Shown here: in pieces, positions 1 through 12,800 of the stretch | Numbering within the stretch: the stretch's first letter is position 1 | How the letters are laid out: each line of letters opens with the position of its first letter | Assembly (NCBI RefSeq): GCF_910596095.1 | Contig: NC_056540.1 | Span: 27,500,001 to 27,564,000, forward strand | Source: Thunnus maccoyii | Lineage: Eukaryota > Chordata > Actinopteri > Scombriformes > Scombridae | Direction of reading: 5' to 3' | DNA length: 64,000 nt | Made by a program: the position numbers and the translations under genes | Notes under the pieces: generated by a model | What the model was told of the DNA's origin: nothing | Seen by the model: the letters and a program-made list of their open reading frames with translations, nothing else | Database searches by the model: none

Positions 1-796
1 TTGGAGGCGTTTTTTTTTTCGTGCCATTGATTCGCACATCAATATATTTTTTTGAACTGTTGTTTTGGTCATGAGTACTTTCACACAGAACACGAATATT
101 AAGTGGCAAAAAAGTGATGTAATTATTTTTTTGGAAAATGGTCGATTTTTCTGAGCTTTCGCACTGCGAATAAAGGCACCAATCTATTCGCAATCAACGA
201 CACGTCACAACTCCTGATGACAACGGACCTGTTGCTCTTGTGTTTTTCTCATCATCATGTATTGTATGACAAAGGACACAGAGGAGTCTATTTCTGTCAC
301 GTTTAGTGAAGCATAATCTGCACAGAAAGCTGTTTAAATCACACAAATAGCCTGCTGTATGTGAGAACTTATTTACCGTATCTACACTGATTGATCAAGG
401 CTCCCAGTCTGTCTGTGTGAGCTTGTCTGTTTCACTACAGGCAGATTCCCCTCACTCGCTACGGTGGGAAATAAAATCAATGAATCAATAAATACAAACA
501 CTGTCGATTTCTTCTCATAGAGGTGACATGAAAACTATTTTGGTTCAGTAAATTTCTGCTGTTAGTAAGCGTGGTGAAGGCAGTTTAGTCGGCCACACTC
601 CTCTCAGCTCCCCAGGAACTGCTGCTGACAGACAGCTGCTTCTGTGGACGACACCCCGAATGCAAGTCAGAGATCGTCATCATCACTGGATGATGTTGAA
701 TCCGTCATTTTTTCTGAAGAGTGAGCTGTTTCAAATTCTTTCACAAATTCGTGTTTCTGTCGCAAATTCGTATCGCTGCCAGTAGGAATAGTTTTA

Positions 797-828
797 ATGC
801 TAAATATTCGTAGGCGAGTATTTAGCAT
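797..828. repeat. Small perfect hairpin in a probable old repeat
   Basis: ATGCTAAATA at 797-806 is the exact reverse complement of TATTTAGCAT at 819-828, with a 12-base loop. The surrounding 1-870 stretch has several short CG-containing AT-rich motifs (TTCGCA, TTCGTA), unlike the neighbouring intron, which suggests an old inserted repeat. I cannot name the family. Confidence 0.4.
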
Positions 829-2045
829 TTTTGTGTCATGTAGTCGTCACATCCCTGGTGTTTAAAGGCCTTTGCATGGGTTTTCCTTCTAAGCAGTTAT
901 ATGCAGTACAGTTGCTTTCCATGCTGCTCCTCCCATTTGCTTTATAAATAAAACAAGATTCCTTCCTTCAGTATTTTCTATTTACCCCCATGGACTTAAA
1001 GGTGTGTGTAAGAAGCAGCTTTGCCTGTATAGCCAGCCTCTTTTTTGGCCAAATCTTCATATGAATTTCACTCACCAATAAATTGGCCCCTCTGGGTATT
1101 CACACTAATTCCTGGAGAGTGGAATATTTTGGGTATTGTGGGTCCTGGCCAGATCTTCAGTGGTTTTGTGCGAGTGAGTTCACTCTTTTGATCGTTGCTT
1201 GGACTAATGAAAGCAGATACAGACACAGGAAGGCCCACTTTTTGAAGTGAGCCGGACTACTACTGCACTTCTTCACCATCCCTCAAGATTAAGTGTTTGG
1301 AAAAGTTTGCTTTTATCCAAGTCTCCAAATGTTTAGAAAGAAGGGAGCTGTAACTGATATTGGCAATGACTGACTGATGAGTGATTCCTCAGATCAAGTT
1401 TGTGTTTGTGAGATGGAAAGAAATACTGGAAAGAGTTTACTTAATAATTAAGAGTAAATACAACAACATGATGTAAACACCTACTGACTGTAAGGAAAAG
1501 TACGTCCTTTCAACACAGTTTAAAATCGACTCAAATTACTTAGAAACCAAAAACCTATGAGGACAAGGGGAAAGAGTAAGTGTTAGTAAAAAAAAGTGCA
1601 GTATGAGAGAAACATATAGATATCTCTTCTCATGCCTGCTTTACATTTAATCATTGTTTAGGTCTACAAAATTACTTTTGACATTAAGTAGCTTACCATA
1701 AAGTCTCAAATAAAAGCTAGCATTCGGTCTCAAATAACAGCCTTGTCACACACATCGTCTCCACAGACTGTTTGTCATCACTTTATTGTCATTGTTACTC
1801 TTCTACTGACAAAATTTAAGCTTCATAACAGTGAAGTGATTTCAACTGTCAATTCAGCTCTGTAATAAAATGTACAACACCATCATGTCTGCACTTCCTC
1901 TAACGCCCACTAGATGCTGACTCCAAAAACTCAGACTGTACTGAAGTCAGTAACAAAAATTGTCAATCCAATTTTTTCCACATGAAATGTTGGTATTAGT
2001 AGTTGATTTTACTGTTTACTGTTACTGTTAACATAATAATAAAAA

Positions 2046-2520
2046 AAAGCAGTGGTGGAGGAAGTACTCAGATCCTTTACTTTACAGTAACAGAATTTAA
2101 CACGTAAAAGTACTGCATTCAAAATCGTACTTACAAAAACTGTACTTCAAGTATTATGAGTAAAAGTATTTGTTGTGTTGATGTTATATGAATATTACTA
2201 CTAATGCCTTAATGTGGAAGCATCATTTCACAGTTTTAAACTTCAATTTTAACGACTTCATATTTGGTTGGGTAGTTTAATCCATACTATTGTGTCATAT
2301 TTTACAAACTCATGGTATGTTTTGTATGTAAAATGTGTTTTAATACAACTGTGGCTGTCAAATAAATGAAGTGGAGTGCAATATTTCCCTCTGAAATGTC
2401 GTGGAGTTAATAAGTAAAATATCATAAAATGGTACCTCAAATTGCATAAAAAAAAATACTTCAAAATTCTCCTCATGTACAGTACTTGAGAAAATGTATT
2501 TAGTCACAGTCCTCTACTGA
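2046..2520. repeat. Common percomorph-type interspersed repeat
   Basis: The segment opens with 'gcagtggtggaggaagtact' followed by tracts made of 'agtaaaagtactgca'-like words. This signature is familiar from a very abundant short repeat of spiny-rayed fishes (recalled from memory, not searched). The far end (about 2480-2520, 'acagtacttgagaaaatgta') looks like a diverged inverted partner of the start. The minus-strand open frames in this region are repeat sequence, not genes. Confidence 0.5.
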
Positions 2521-3758
2521 CAAGCAGCATCCTGACTTCTCTCGCATTAGGTTTGATTCATGTACTGTAGATGCCCACTGACATTGTCTTCGCTGTTTAA
2601 ACTTCCTATTTGGCCCACCGCCATGCATCTTGAATTCTGAATGTGTTTTTCTAGAGTTTGTACTGGGTTGTTTGTCTTCCTCTGGCCTCTTGAACCGAGC
2701 GTCTCTGTTGTCCCTGCACCATATGTGCCAGTATTTACTTGTGTTACTTCACAAATTGTTGATACATCGCTGCACCAGCGCTGCCAAGACAAATTCCCGT
2801 ACAGTATGTTTAGCCTAATTCTACTTGATGAGTAAAGTAATTCAGATGCTGATCCGCTGGCTGCCAATAATGCACACTAGTTCATTTCTCCTGTCATTCA
2901 CGTTGGTCTGCTGACGGTACAGAAGAACTCCCTCGCTTCCCTCTTGACTTTCTCCACACAGAGATGCGACAGGAGATAGAATTATGCATTTTTCATGAGG
3001 CGGTGAATGCAAGTGTGCTCACTGCTTCTCCTCAGTCTGGGCTCTGTTTTGGTCTGTCAATACCTACAGCTTTTTTATGATTTGACTGCTTATTCTTGGA
3101 GTGGCAAACAAGCTTGGTGAATAATCATGTGTCTTCATTTTTTTTTTCCAATCAGATTTCGTTCTATAATTGCCATTTTTGTGTGTGTGTGTGTTTTTTT
3201 TGTTCATTGTGCAGTTTTGATGGTCAGTTCTTAATCTTTTGTGGCAATGATGCAACTGTCAACGAGACTACATCACTTAGTAGCGACGCTTGGAATAAAA
3301 GGCAGGGAATTATTGGCTAGTCTTTTAATAACTTAGCATTATTAAATTAATTTTCCCTGCAGCCCAGACCCTACATACTCTATATGCACTCAGCAACATC
3401 ATCAAATCAAGAAATGGAATGGAAATTGTGTGTAATTTTTAATTGAACAACAATAAGTAATGTTGATTAATTAGTTTGACAATAGTGTTAAAAATGCTTC
3501 CATTTACCTTCTTCTTATCCTTAAATGACAACACTGCAGTAACAATGTTAAGCACTTGCATTTATGACTTGAGGGTGTGAATGTGTCGATTGTGCATATC
3601 CAATGAACGCCACTTAGCCTAATTGCTTTTAGATCATTAGTTTTAATTAGTCATATTCAGCTAAATGCAAACATAACAATATACATGCACAATACATAAC
3701 CTATATGTGCATTTGCCCTTAATTTTCATTTTGCTGCTCTTTCATTTCTCTGCTTCAG

Positions 3759-3842
3759 GCACAAGACCCTCAGGTGCTGGAACAACTGTCCAAAAACATC
3801 ACTCGCATGGGTTTGACCAACTTCACCCTCAACTACCTCAGG
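3759..3842 (+). CDS. ldb2: ldb2 exon (AQDPQVLEQLSKNITR...)
   Basis: This exon of 28 whole codons begins after 'ctgcttcag' and ends before 'gtaagg', with phase 0 on both sides. It encodes AQDPQVLEQLSKNITRMGLT and continues to NYLR. This is the start of the conserved central region used for SSBP binding, just after the dimerisation domain. MGLTNFTLNYL is diagnostic of LDB2. The donor was placed after AGG because Arg is followed by Leu-Cys in all LDB proteins I recall. Confidence 0.95.
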
Positions 3843-6800
3843 GTAAGGGCTGTGTGTGTGTTTGTGTGTGTGCATGTGCACGTGCGTGTCTGACAATGTC
3901 TATGACTGTCATTCTGCTTTTGTGTTTGCTCTGATCTCCTCAGACTTAGTGCACACAGAGAAACAATTCATGTAAGGTTTAAAAAGTTATAATTCATATT
4001 ACTCATATATTCTGACTAAATCTCTTATATTTATGTATATTTATGTTCTTCATGCAGAATAGTCATTTTTTGTCATAGTTAATAAGGTCCATGACATGTT
4101 TATATAGCATTCTCTACAATAAGTCTGTGATATTTTATTTCAAATATAGATCAGTGTTTGAATATTCAAGTTTCAATGAGTTTCATTGTCAAGATATGCT
4201 TTCCTGCTTTCTCATAATCAGTCTTCAGTTTGTTTAAGGTCATATCGTGACTGTATATGTAACTATTTTTCTCTTTTTTATTTTCATTTTTTACTGGAAT
4301 TGAAAGCTTATGCTGTTATTTATGTGCCAAACACGTTTTATGACTCTTGGGCGTTTGAAACCTGAGTGTATAATTTCAAAAGTGCATGGCATCAAAACAA
4401 AAAAATAAGCACTTATTTCTTCTTTACTCTCTCCGTATACATGTTTTTCTACCTGACCGCAGCAATTTAATTTACGGAAATAGGAAGTATAAGCCGGCTG
4501 AATACATTAGTGATTATTTCACAGGGTTTTGTTTGTGTTTTTCAACGCCATAGTTGACTGACAGCTACTATTTCCAAATGGGAGAACAAGAGCGAGAGGG
4601 AGAGAGACGGGGAGAGAGAAGAATTAATTGGATACAGAAAATTAGCATAACATTAATGAACGCTCCCTGTTGAGACTCATAATTGTGAAATGGCGCGCGA
4701 ATCGGGGAACGGCACCTCCGCTGCTTATAATAACTGAGAAAAACAGAGAGAGAGAGAGAGAGGGAGCAGGGTGGCTGTTTTTGTTTTCCTATAACAATGA
4801 TTTTCGATACAAAAAGCAACTGTAATGCCACTGAAAGAGAAAACACATAATTCAAGTATCTGTAATTACACACTAAAGATTTAGCTTCTGTTTTTTCTTT
4901 TATTTAGGTGATTCAGATGGTCAGTGCACAGCGAATAAAACAGGGATCATGCCTTGTTTTCAGACAACACACATTTCATGGATGAGGTTAAGTTGTTTGT
5001 GTCCAAACAGTCCCAGCTTTGCATTTGAAGAATGGTTCGTTCTATCGAAATGACTCGCATTGCCTCAGTGGTCTAAAACTGAAATATTTCACATAAAACC
5101 TTGTGCGTCTGGCAAATTAGGAATTGGCTGACTTTCCCAGAGCACAATGTGGTTTTATTTTAAACACTACAGAAAATATTAATTCTTAACGAGGGATTGG
5201 ACTTTGTTCTGAGGTTTTCTTTAATTTCAGTAATAATGAAAATATCATAAACTACATTGCAATGTTATTTGGTTTATTGATAAACATGAGAGTTTTCCGA
5301 GGTTTGCAGTTTTGAACATTAATATGTAAGAATTATTTCATTGAGATTTTATTTTGTAAAGCAGTGGTTCTGACTTTTTTTGCTTGTGACCCTAATACTA
5401 CCTCAGTAAAGCATCTAAGTAATAATACCTTAACAAAGCATCCCTTTTTAGTTAGTTTCATCTGGATACTATTTTGAGGCAAGAGGAGATAAAACTACAT
5501 AATATTTGACAAGCAGCAAAGCAAACATTACTGAAAAGTGTATAAAAACAAACATAATTTGTGTAGCAGAGTTTTGATTTTCTTACTTTCACTCCAGTAA
5601 TCATCTCTGGATCCCTTAGAATCATCTCATGACTCTTTCTGGGGGTCCTGACCTCCAAGTTGGGAACCACTGCTGTGTGGTTACTGTTATCTATCATGTC
5701 ACACACTTTGCAAATGATATTTTCCCCCCACTGTTATCTGAGGTTGTCAAGGTAAAATACACCCTTTCCTCACATTAAACTGGCAGTAATGTGTCTCTGG
5801 AAAAGGCCTTTCCCAGCATTTATCAGTCCTTCCAAAAAAGACTGACGGTTTCCTGGCTAAGGGGTTACAACCAGCCTTTTTCCTTCTCACTCACACATAC
5901 ACTCTGTCTTTTTTTTTTCCTTTGGAGTATTTAAACCCTTCCATGTATTGGAGCTGCCGGCTTCCTACTATTCAGCCTGAAAATAGCCCTTGTTTTCAGG
6001 CTGAGAGCCAGGGCTTGTTGGCTGAGCTGGGGAGGGATATTACTGTGTCAGGAGGGAACTATCAGAGGAGAACACGGGATTAGTCTGCTACAGGGATGTT
6101 CACTTTACCTCGAGCTGCGTGGCATCAAAACACTGCCGTCCTAACAGAGGGAATAGAAACAGACATTACTATGTTTATTCAGGGTAATTTGGCGTAAGCA
6201 GCTGAGTCTGTGTTTGTTAGAATGGCTAGTTTGAAACCCCTGACTGAACATTCCTGGTTTGAATATCCATCACGCTAAAACATTTTTGGAAGGATTCCTG
6301 GTGTTGTAAGGTGATTTGTATAAAACCCTCGAAAACTGACAGATACAGTATCCTTCAAAGCGCTGTCATTGTTTTTTTTTTTCTGTTCTTTTCAGCTCCA
6401 AGCTGCCGTACAGTATGGCTGAAGTCAGGATGAGCATGTTGATTAGAATTGACATCAGAAATGTAAGGGTGGTGGGATGTTGAAGGTCAGATGAGATCAT
6501 TTGAGCATGCAGTGAATGATTAACAATACTGCTTCCTCCAGTAACGACTGTCAAAGTGCCCTTGAGCAACACTAAACTCACACCTACTTCCACTGCAGCA
6601 ATTTTGACCTTACATCACATTTTGACTGGGAAACTACCCAAAATACAGTCATTGGCCATATGATTTAAATTAGACTGCAGCTACAACAACCGTTTGTTTG
6701 TTAGCAAGACTGATGACATTTGCTACATGTTTCTAGTATGTTCTTCTTCGTGAGATTGGTAGGGTAATCACTTCAGCATTTCTTAATGCAAAGTGGGTCC

Positions 6801-9800
6801 AGGAATAAGGCTGTCCTCCCAAGAAAAACGACAGCATCAGTCATTTCAGCAAATGGCCTAATAAGGACAGATGTTTAGGTTAAGAGACAAAGACCTCTAA
6901 CGGCTGTTGTAATTATGAGTCTTGTCTGTCGGGAGCAAAAGAGGAAGTAGCGGGATGTCATTATAGATCCTTGATGGTGGATAGATGGGTCAAGAAAACA
7001 TCAGACATTGACATGGGAGACCGCTAATCACATCTCCTTTTCAACCCTAACCCAACGTAGTTATTTCAATCAAACCACGACTGTTTCCTAACCCTAACCA
7101 TGTTGTTTTTGTGCCTAAACCTAACTTAATCATAATCAAACAACAAATGATTTCATCCTGCTGATAGGGGCGTCAGATCAGAAAACGATTATATGTGTCA
7201 TTCAGGGAGACGATGACGTATTTTGTTGTTTAATTTTGAAAACTCATCGCTTGGAATAGTAGGTCTGAGTTGATTTGGACTTGTTCTGCTGGGTAGATTT
7301 TTCAGCCCAGAAATGTGATATAAGTTTAAAATATCCATTAATGGAATCTAAGTTGTAGCTGATTGTGCAACAACAACAAGAAAATCTATTCTACACAACA
7401 CCTGATATGTATTTGTGGCTTTTACAAGGTGAGCAAAGGGCTCCAATGTCAGCAAGTCCTCATACTTGAGCAAACTAATGTGGGTTGTTTCTCAGTTCAT
7501 GCCAAAACAACACATATGATCTTGTGTAGACACAACAGCTTGTGCTCATGGTCACAATTGGGGTAAGATCAGTAGTTTCTTACTTGTTACCCTAAAGAAA
7601 ACCAAGTAGATGATGACATTTCATTACAGTTTTTTAGTTTGCTGAAAACATTAATTGTAGATAAGTATAAGTATAACTGTCAAATTTTTCAAGACAGAAA
7701 AAAAGGTTAGGGAAAAAAACAAAACAGTTAAATCCAGTCAGAGGAAAACACAGGGCAGGTTGCCTGGAGTTTGATCCCAAGATTTCTTCCCCTGTGATTG
7801 GTCCAGCACTGTAGACAGACCAGTGATTGTCCAATCATCATCCTCAGATGGCACAGACAAGCATCTGGATGGTTGCTGCTGCTGAAGAAGGCGGGCTGAC
7901 CGGCTTGTAATGTTATCCAGATGTTATCTGGATAAGCTAAGCCTGATGTATTCAAGATGACAGGCTGACCCCTGGTTCCTCTCAGTGCAAATCACCAGAG
8001 ATTTACAGTTTTCTCCAGACTGACTATTGTACTTGGGGCCTTTTAACTGGAGAATATTGTTGGAGCACAGTGTGGGAACGAGGGACCATTGTGTGTGTTT
8101 GTTGGGTGTGTATTCTCGCATGAATGTATGTATCGTACACATTTTGCTGTGAGTTGTAAACAGCCCAACAAAATGCTGCTCATATTAAAATGTATCCGCC
8201 TGCCCATCTTTCTCTCTTTATCTGTCTTTCTTGTGCTTCTCTCTAAAGCACTTGACAATAAACCTGTTTTTTAAAGGTACTTTATTAATAGTGTCCATAA
8301 AAACTAGATTTACTGCACAATTAATCACTTAAAGTCACTCTGTGGGTGATTAATTGAGCAGCAAACACAGCCTTTTTATGGGCATTGTTTGCTTTAGCTT
8401 GATAAGAGCCGCAGCAGTCAACAATACACCGTTCTCTCATCAAATGTTGAATAAATCTACCTTAACTGAACGTGTGGTTTGTCCTGTTGTGTCTGCAGTT
8501 GTGTGTCATCCTGGAGCCAATGCAGGAGCTCATGTCAAGGCACAAGACCTACAACCTCAGCCCCCGCGACTGTCTCAAGACATGCCTATTCCAAAAATGG
8601 CAGAGAATGGTAGCCCCACCAGGTAACTACCTACTATGTACTGCTAAAACATATCTTTACTGTTCAAAAGCCAGTTGAAAGCAACAGGTGTGGATAGCTT
8701 TTTTCAGTAAAACACAGAATTCAGACAAATATGGAACATGGACCAATGTGAAAATATGTGTTTTGGGTTTTATTCAGCAAAGATTTTTATGAAATCTTTA
8801 TACACCTGGCTTGCTGAACAGTCCAGAGAGTTCTTGTCCCAAACAGTGTCAAATCCAAACTGGATAAATGCAACAGAAAATCTTTTAAATTTTATGAAAT
8901 GTTGTGGATCCAATCTTAAGTGTTAATGTTTCCTTTACAGAGGTTTTAAGTGACTTGCTTTCCTTTAAAAAACAGCTTTGATTCACTTTTAATTCTGTGC
9001 CGTCACTCACTTTGTAGGAATATGAATATTTTTTCTCAAGACGGTGTTTTTATTGCATCATTTATGTTTCCAAATTTGCCATTATATGTCCTAATCCCTT
9101 AAATATGTTTTGCCTGTCAGGTATGTGAAATTAATCAGAATTCAGGGCTGCCTCTTGAATCTCAACCTCGCCCATCTTAACGGGCCTCTCAGCTTTCTAT
9201 GATTGATGTTTTAAGGGTGGTTTTTGAAAAGTACCAGGCTTAAATTGGCTGTGCTGTCTTAAGCTGGGGAGAAGTAAGCCGAGTTTTTTTGGACACATTG
9301 TAGTGGCTGCAAATTACAGCAATGCTTAGCGAGGCGTGACGAGATGTCTTTAAAAACCAACACCAGTCAAAAAGCCTTTGACTCAGACCTGTGTAACTTT
9401 AATTAAGAGTGCGGGGTGTCATCAAACTAGTAGATCCTGCTCCCCGGCCAGCAGCTCCCAGGCGTCGACAACGTTATTCAAAGAAAAGAAAAAACAGAGA
9501 AGAAAAAAAAAAACATGGAAAGCATTTTATGAATATAAAGTTGTTGGAAAAAGGACTCTGGTATTGATGGTTAATTGTGCACAATGGAAAGAGAACACAG
9601 CTTGATATTAAATGCTTTCTGGGTGATGCAGTTGTCATATATATAGCATTATGTGTGATTTATGATAAACAGCTTTATGTGGGATATTGTTTAATTTAAA
9701 ATGCAGTCTGTGTTATTCAATATAGTTAATTAGGGAGCTCTGGTTTTGAGTCCATAAGTTGGTTAAGTTTTTAAATATTAAGTACAGCAAGTCTGATGTG

Positions 9801-12800
9801 TCCTTCATGCCAGTCCTCCTCACTTAAGACTGTTTTTCAGGGTCATTTCATGTCATCTATCTATATTTTGACATGCAGTTTGTCTGAACTTTGCAGTTTA
9901 GCTTGAATTGTGGTTTTCCTTATTGGTGGCGTGTTATTCCCCTTTTTCCTGCAATTCTTCTCCAGCCTGGAAACTGGTTGGGATTTAGCCAGGAAGGAAG
10001 CCACAGGCACATTTATGCTCTGATAAGTCCTTTTGGTGGAAATGGAAGTGATTTTAGTGCGTCACCGGCACAGCATCGAAGGAAACCAGTCGGATAACAG
10101 AAATGATTGTCTCTGACAATAGGCCCGGTTTTTGCACACACGTCTGTCAAAGTCAGGAATCAAAAGAGGAAAGATACTGATTTCCCTTATTTTCTTGCCT
10201 CTGATTTATAGTTTCAGTTTTGTTTGTATCATGAGTTGCTGGTTGTTGTAACAGAATATGAAAGCATCTCCCTTGGTGTGATTAGTAAGAACCTCGAAAA
10301 ATGTATTTCATTTTCAAACATCTGTTTGAAGATCACAGCAGTGTTTTCTTGTCTCTCTTGAGATTAAAAGGAATAATGTTTTCTAACAAATGTTGGCAGA
10401 ATTTGCAAAATCGTGTATTCATAAATTATGCACTACATAAATTATTTTGTAAATACTAGAAACACCAAGATCTCTATTTAACCTGTGTCAGTACTTCATA
10501 TCTTTTTAATAATAATGTTTTCACTTGTGGTTTAATTGCACCGTCAGGAATTATGTATAGCTCATAATTGGAAAAACATCTTTCATTAAAGCATAAGTTT
10601 CCCAATGGTATAAAGTAGCATCTGTTTGGCTTTGAATGTTCACTTTTTTCCCTCACTTTTCTGTTTCTCTGGTCTCATTCTGTCTTAAGTGCTTTTAAGA
10701 AATTATTCAACCACCTGAGTAAAATAAAACTAATTTTGGCTCCGGTTTCAGCTGGACACCCACAGAACTTCAAAACGGAAATATTTCCCACAAATCACAA
10801 AAAAGGTATCTTTTCTCTTACGATGTCAATTTTCTGTAGTCTGACAGAAAAGCAGCATTCTAGTTGCTCGATGGAATGCCATGAAATACATTTTTGTGTG
10901 TTTTTAATGGATGCTCAACTGCATGTTACAAAATATTGCTAATACCTTTCATAAATAACAAACACAGGTTACATGTGCCAGTTAAATGCGTGTTCTCAAG
11001 CACCGGCTAACACATAGTGATTAAAACAGTAACACAACCAATCTCATCTATGGTGATGCATCAAATGTGCAACAATGGGTACGGTATAAAATCATATTCA
11101 GTAAGACAAACACAAATGTGCTTTCTGCCTCAGCAGAGCAGTTTTAATCTGGCTCATGCTATTGAGGAACATTGCAATCGGTGCAGCGCCGAAATCATTA
11201 ACAAATTTACATTACGTTGAGCATCAGGGTCCATTGTAGAGCATTTATGCAAATGATACAGGGGTTCTTTCTTACTAGTGCATGTCTTGGGAGATGTTAA
11301 TTCTTGTGTGGTTTCACCTCTGAAGAAAACAAAGCATGGATCATTGTAGGCTAGTCACTCTCCTCTGTGTAACGTGTGCTTTCGTTTACATGTGTTCTCT
11401 TTGCATGCATGCATGTTTACAAATATTTTGTACAATTTTTGTCTGCACGCCTCTGCATCTGTCTGAGCCTGTACTATATGACCTCAAACAGACGCACACC
11501 CACAGCACACAGCCCCACACCTTGTCTCCGTCTGTATGCATTATGTTCTTGGCATTGCCTCTGTTTCTCTTTGCTGGTCGCGCCAAAGCTGAGCCTGCCC
11601 GACAGACAACCACGAAGAGGAGGAAACGGAAGAACTCAGCCAGCAGCGCCAACAGCAGCGTGGGCACCACCGCCAGCAAGAAACGCAGCCCCGCCACCAA
11701 CTTCAGCCTCTCCAGTCAGGTACCTGTAAGCATCAGCTCCACTCGGTTTGCTTCCTCTTTTCTTTTTTTCTCTCTAATTCCACATGCATGTTTGCAGGGT
11801 TACAAACAGGCACGAGAAATTCCTAATGGTATTGCAGCTATTAGGTTTAATTTATTTGCCCGAATGAGGGAAAAAAAACACCATGAGAGGAGGGTAGAAA
11901 GGAAACTCAAACCTGTGCGGTGAGACAAAGAATCCCAGAGGGACTTGTATGAAAACATCTCGCCAAAAGACAAAAGGGAAAATACATCAAATTTCATAAA
12001 GAGTGACACAAACGACATTAAAAATCATCAAAGCAGAAAATAGTACAAGAACAACTAAATTTATAAATAACAAGTAAAGTAAGTAAATAAATAAAAGGCT
12101 TCCTCTGCAGCTTTGCTGCAGGTAGTATAGTATCACTTACTGGCAATATAACTACTTCCATAATTTTCTACCAGTTTCTCTCTGAGCATGCTACATGCAC
12201 TTCAGAATATGTATGTTTAAAAAGACCCAGTTGACCTCGTTGCTCAACCAAGTGGTCGTAGCCTCAAGGTTTTAAAAAATATATATGTTTGAATCTCAGC
12301 ACCAAATAAAAAAAAATGGAATGGGGAAAGTCACACTCTGCCCTCTCTCAGCCACCATCCTTGAAAATGCCCATGAGCAAGGCATTGAACTTAAAACTGC
12401 CCAGAGGACCAGTAGCTTGTACTCTGCAGCTCTGCATGTTGTAGAAACATATTAAACAGGGCGCTGCTGTGAAAGAGATTCTCAGCTGACTTTTCCTGGA
12501 TAAATAAAGGCTAAGATTAAAAAAACAAACAAACAAATCAAATACTGAAAGAGCTTCATATGTCCAGTAGTTCTTACTGCAGCTACTTTTGTAACATTTG
12601 GTAATTGAGTGATAGTGTCTGTCTTGGGGCAAGAGCAGAGCGGGCTTACAAGAGGGTTTCTGTTTTCAGGAGCATTTGCAGTTAAAGTGAGTGATCAGTA
12701 AACTCTTAACTGCTCCTGTAATACTGCTCTGTGGCCTGCAGAAGAAACTGGACATGATGAGAAGCTGAAACGATCAGTCAATTCATCTATGATTCAATCA

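Larger units (their letters stand above)
1..3758. other. ldb2 intron, no exon seen
   Basis: No coding exon is visible here. The exon that should precede 3759 encodes the end of the LDB dimerisation domain (about '...RSILAMH'), and I could not find it, so this is taken as the 3' part of an ldb2 intron. The first 870 bases look like a degraded repeat rich in short AT palindromes. A teleost interspersed repeat starts near 2049. A (GT)n run lies at about 3181-3193. The short open frames here are not supported by any family resemblance. Confidence 0.6.
3843..8498. other. ldb2 intron
   Basis: The donor is GTAAGG and the acceptor is TCTGCAG. The intron contains a (GT)n/(CGTG) tract at about 3850-3890, a possible conserved element flanked by (GA)n at 4560-4780, a hAT-like MITE at 5362-5672, a perfect 12-bp-arm hairpin at 5972-6004, and a degenerate telomere-like/unknown repeat around 7045-7140. 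No coding exon was seen. Confidence 0.7.

Noticed and set aside
2547..2867. 106-codon minus-strand frame and the opposed plus-strand frames
   Set aside because: No resemblance to ldb2 or any family I know, no splice or start context; likely chance in intron sequence.
7045..7105. CCCTAACC words resembling telomere repeats
   Set aside because: Only isolated or paired units within a degenerate repeat; no continuous array. The same applies to GGGTTA words near 31955.
11336..11923. 195-codon plus-strand open frame
   Set aside because: It only overlaps the ldb2 NLS exon by reading through intron on both sides; only 11589-11725 is coding.
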